The notes under the pieces are model-generated. The model had not been told where the DNA came from. It saw only the letters and a program-made list of their open reading frames with translations, and did no database searches. 49,347 bases of DNA from Halanaerobium saccharolyticum (lineage in GTDB: Bacteria; Bacillota; Halanaerobiia; Halanaerobiales; Halanaerobiaceae), in the NCBI RefSeq assembly GCF_004362045.1, contig NZ_SNWX01000022.1, positions 1 to 49,347 of the forward strand. Reading direction: 5' to 3'. Position numbers and translations under genes: made by a program. This document shows positions 46,541 through 49,347 of the stretch, in pieces (the stretch's first letter is position 1; the number at the start of each line of letters is the position of its first letter).

Positions 46541-47557
46541 ATGGCAGCAACTTTAAAAGACATAGCTAAAAAAGCAGGTGTTTCAATTACTACAGTTTCA
46601 CGGGTAATCAATAATAAAGACTCTGTTATTCCAATTAAAGATGATACCAAAAATAAGGTTTTAGAAATAGCAGCTGAACTAAATTATAGACCTAATATTA
46701 ATGCCCGATCACTTTCTACTAAAAAGTCTTATAATCTGGGTTTGATACTTGATTATCTAGATCCTTATTTTAGCGATATAGTAAATAGTATTGAAAAAAG
46801 TTCCCGAGAAAAAAATTATAATTTGATTTTATCGATGCTTAATAATAAATCTTTTGAAGAAATTATTAATAACCTGCTTTACCAGAGTTCTATTGAAGGA
46901 ATTTTAATTGGCGGCACAAAAAAGCTGATTAAGAAGAATAGGATTTTTAATAAGTTAAAAAAACTTAATGTACCTATAGTGTTAATAGCCCATTATTTTA
47001 ATGATATTCCCAGCATCAATATTGATGATTTTAGGGGAGGATATTTAGCGGCTGAACATTTAATTGAACTGGGGCATCAAAAAATTGCCATTATTACAGG
47101 CCCTGATTATGAAAATCGAAAAGATTCTCAACAGCGATTAATGGGCTATAAAAAAGCTATAACTGAAAACTCTATTGAGTTAAGAGAGGATTATATTCTG
47201 GAAGGGAATTATTCTTATCACAGTGGTTATCAGAATATGAAAAAATTATTAGGAAACAGAGAACTTCCAACAGCAGTTTTTGCGGCTGAAGATCAGATGG
47301 CTTTAGGGGCTCTAAAGGCTGCTTATGAGCTGGGAGTTAGAATTCCAGAGGATATTTCATTAATTGGTTTTGATAATATTATTCAAAGTAGATATTCTAC
47401 TCCCAGTTTGACTACAATCTCTCAACCTAGAAGAGAAATGGGAAGGGCTGCGATTAATCTGCTGGTTAGTTTAATTGAAAATGAAAAAGATGAATTTAAA
47501 GAACAGCAGATATTCACCCCAAAATTAATTAGTAGAGAATCGACTTGTAGTATCTAA
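46541..47557 (+). CDS. LacI-family transcriptional regulator
   Basis: 338 residues. HTH TLKDIAKKAGVSITTVSRVINNKD at 4-27, hinge with NYRPNINARSL, then the sensor domain with LGLILDYLDPYFSDIV, SINIDDFRGGYLAAEHLIELGHQKIAIITGP and FAAEDQMALGALKAAYELGVRIPEDISLIGFDN. SD is AGAGAGGG. It precedes a family 5 solute-binding protein gene in the same direction and probably regulates that transporter. Confidence 0.92.
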   Translation: MAATLKDIAKKAGVSITTVSRVINNKDSVIPIKDDTKNKVLEIAAELNYRPNINARSLSTKKSYNLGLILDYLDPYFSDIVNSIEKSSREKNYNLILSMLNNKSFEEIINNLLYQSSIEGILIGGTKKLIKKNRIFNKLKKLNVPIVLIAHYFNDIPSINIDDFRGGYLAAEHLIELGHQKIAIITGPDYENRKDSQQRLMGYKKAITENSIELREDYILEGNYSYHSGYQNMKKLLGNRELPTAVFAAEDQMALGALKAAYELGVRIPEDISLIGFDNIIQSRYSTPSLTTISQPRREMGRAAINLLVSLIENEKDEFKEQQIFTPKLISRESTCSI

Positions 47558-47666
47558 ATTAAAATTTAAATTTTTTCTTTGATTTATTTCAATAAAATTT
47601 TTCAAAAAAGGGGGGACAAAGATTCTATTTGTTGACTGTGGTTTCTAATAGCATGGGAGGTATAAA

Positions 47667-49211
47667 ATGCGTAAAAATGTAACTCTGATATTGTTCTTGG
47701 CCCTTTTATTGATTGGAAGTTCTATGGTGATGGCCCAGGAAAAAGGTGGCACTCTTCGTTTTGCTATGATTGATACACCACCTTCTTTAGACCAGCAGGT
47801 TATTACTTCTGACCTGGCTACAATTATTGCTCAGCATATTTTTGAAGGTCTTTATACATTTAACTCAGAATATGCTCCTGTACCAATGTTAGCTAAGGAT
47901 TCGGAAGTGAGTAATGATGGCAAGCTGGTTACGATTAATTTACGAGAAGGAGTTACTTTCCACAATGGAAAAGAAATGACTTCTGAAGATGTAGTTGCAT
48001 CTCTGGAAAGATGGGGAGAATTTGGTGTTCGGGGACCAGTTCTATTTGAATACATTGATAAAGTAGAAGCAAACGGAAAATATTCGGTGAATTTACATTT
48101 CTCCGAAGCTTTTTCACCCTGGAAATCAATGCTGGCCTTTATCAACGGTGGTCCTGTAATTTTGCCTAAAGAAATTATGGAAAATGCAAATGAACAACCA
48201 ATTAAACCAGAAGAATATATTGGTACAGGACCTTACCAATTTAATGAGTGGAATACGGGACGCTATATTTCTTTAACTAGATATGATAATTATGCAATGA
48301 GAGAAGAAGAGTCAGATGGTTTTGCCGGTCAGAGAATATCCTACCTTGATGAATTGAAATTTATCCCTGTACCAGAAACTGGCACAAGGGTCAATGGAGT
48401 CAAAGCTGGAGATTATGATTATGCACAGAGAATGCAGGGAGACATGTATGAGAGCTTAAAAGAAAATGAAAGAGTTGAAGTTTTAGTTAATCAGGGTGCT
48501 CAATTTGGCGAGTTGTTTTTCAATCAGAAACAGGGTTTGATGACTAACACTAAACTTAGACAGGCTGTTTTGGCTGCTCTTGATATGAAACCAGTACTTC
48601 AGGCTGCTCATGGACATCCAGATCTCTGGGATCAAAATGGTTCTATTATGCCAGAAGGTACTATCTGGTATTCAGAAGCAGGTATTGATAAGTACAGTCA
48701 GGGTGATCCAGAATTAGCTAAAAAACTTGCAGAAGAGGCAGGTTATAATAATGAAAGAATCAGATTTATGACTACAACCTCTTATCAAACAATGTATGAC
48801 AGCTGTGTTGTTATAGCTCAGCAGTTATCAGAAGCCGGATTTAATATTGATCTGCAGATCTATGATTGGGCAACAGTAGCTACCAGAAGAAATGATCCAG
48901 AAGTCTGGGACTTTTTCTATACCTGGCACGGATTTGTTCCGGATCCAATTCTCTACACTTTCTTAAGTCCAACCTATCCTGGTTGGTGGGATACCCCAGA
49001 AAAACGAGAATTAGTAGGTCAATTTACTAAAACTATGGATCAAGAAGAAAGAACCGAAATTTGGTCAGAACTGCAGGAACAGATCTATACTCATGTTCCA
49101 ATTGCTAAAACTGGAGACACTTATACCTATGATATAACAAGTCCTAATGTTAAAGGCTTTGGTCAAACTTCCTTAATCTGGCCTAAATTCTGGAACGTAT
49201 GGATTGATTAG
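47667..49211 (+). CDS. ABC transporter substrate-binding protein, family 5 (peptide/oligosaccharide type)
   Basis: 514 residues. The signal peptide is about 1-23 (cleavage VMA|QE, the same end as the protein at 10005), no lipobox cysteine. SBP_bac_5 landmarks: LRFAMIDTPPSLDQQ, FEGLYTFNSEYAPVPMLAKD, LREGVTFHNGKEMTSEDVVASLERW, GTGPYQFNEW and LRQAVLAALDMKPVL. The family binds peptides, nickel or, in many anaerobes, oligosaccharides. The preceding LacI-type regulator favours a sugar ligand here. Permease and ATPase genes would lie right of the window. SD GGGAGG. Confidence 0.9.
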   Translation: MRKNVTLILFLALLLIGSSMVMAQEKGGTLRFAMIDTPPSLDQQVITSDLATIIAQHIFEGLYTFNSEYAPVPMLAKDSEVSNDGKLVTINLREGVTFHNGKEMTSEDVVASLERWGEFGVRGPVLFEYIDKVEANGKYSVNLHFSEAFSPWKSMLAFINGGPVILPKEIMENANEQPIKPEEYIGTGPYQFNEWNTGRYISLTRYDNYAMREEESDGFAGQRISYLDELKFIPVPETGTRVNGVKAGDYDYAQRMQGDMYESLKENERVEVLVNQGAQFGELFFNQKQGLMTNTKLRQAVLAALDMKPVLQAAHGHPDLWDQNGSIMPEGTIWYSEAGIDKYSQGDPELAKKLAEEAGYNNERIRFMTTTSYQTMYDSCVVIAQQLSEAGFNIDLQIYDWATVATRRNDPEVWDFFYTWHGFVPDPILYTFLSPTYPGWWDTPEKRELVGQFTKTMDQEERTEIWSELQEQIYTHVPIAKTGDTYTYDITSPNVKGFGQTSLIWPKFWNVWID

Positions 49212-49219
49212 TATCTTTT

Positions 49220-49251
49220 ATTATAGGGCTCCCAACTGGGAGTCCTATAAT
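49220..49251 (+). other. Hairpin after the family 5 solute-binding protein
   Basis: ATTATAGG-GCTCCC (49220-49233) pairs with GGGAGT-CCTATAAT (49238-49251), 4-nt loop, one G-T pair, no T-run. Third example here of a non-terminating hairpin directly after a solute-binding protein gene. Confidence 0.75.
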
Positions 49252-49347
49252 TGATAACGTCAAATAAAATATGATAGTTACCATAAAATGTAAGTAAATA
49301 GTAATAGATCACCACTAATTTTAATTATAATAAAAATATTCAAAATG

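Noticed and set aside
47605-47666. SD-like G-run with a short leader ORF before the family 5 binding protein
   Set aside because: No standard start codon at proper spacing; the real gene has its own SD (GGGAGG), so this may be only leader sequence.

Overview
The window comes from an AT-rich, Gram-positive-type fermentative anaerobe. Gene content and codon style resemble Halanaerobium (Halanaerobiales). That assignment rests on general familiarity; no 16S or marker gene is present. Almost everything is on the + strand. I see no tRNA, rRNA or CRISPR.

Region 1 (1-8902, sulfur). The left edge is the 3' tail of a group II intron (domains V and VI). It is followed by a ubiquitin-like sulfur carrier fused to its E1-type activating enzyme, a JAMM metalloprotease, sulfate activation genes cysD-cysN-cysC, a VanZ-like membrane protein, two related coiled-coil repeat proteins, an SLC13/DASS anion transporter and a small UspA-like protein. 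Sulfate uptake, activation and sulfur-carrier chemistry are plausibly linked.

Region 2 (8955-17794, methylthioribose/5-deoxyribose salvage). A DeoR-type repressor is divergent from a ribose-type ABC importer, an MtnA isomerase, a substrate-binding-protein-like protein with no signal peptide, an MtnK kinase and a class II aldolase. Together these suggest import of a 5-substituted ribose and its cleavage to DHAP plus an aldehyde.

Region 3 (18016-28758, glycoside use). A LysO-type amino-acid exporter gene and a carbohydrate ABC importer operon (no ATPase gene) with LacZ-type beta-galactosidase and GH65 phosphorylase start from near-identical promoters sharing a TTTTAGTAAAA operator-like palindrome. 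A LacI regulator follows. My hypothesis is use of a glucosyl-galactosyl amino-acid conjugate, such as glucosylgalactosyl-hydroxylysine from collagen, with export of the amino acid.

Region 4 (28883-40880, ygc-like locus). FAD oxidase, MFS transporter, EtfB, EtfA, SDR and FGGY kinase match the parts list of the E. coli ygcU/S/R/Q/W/E locus. Then come a BCCT transporter, SurE, an FrhB-like iron-sulfur protein and an RpiR regulator. The substrate is unknown.

Region 5 (40916-49347) is more ordinary: an HD hydrolase, a HAD phosphatase, an adjacent diguanylate cyclase and HD-GYP protein, a LacI regulator and a family 5 solute-binding protein whose transporter would lie beyond the right edge.
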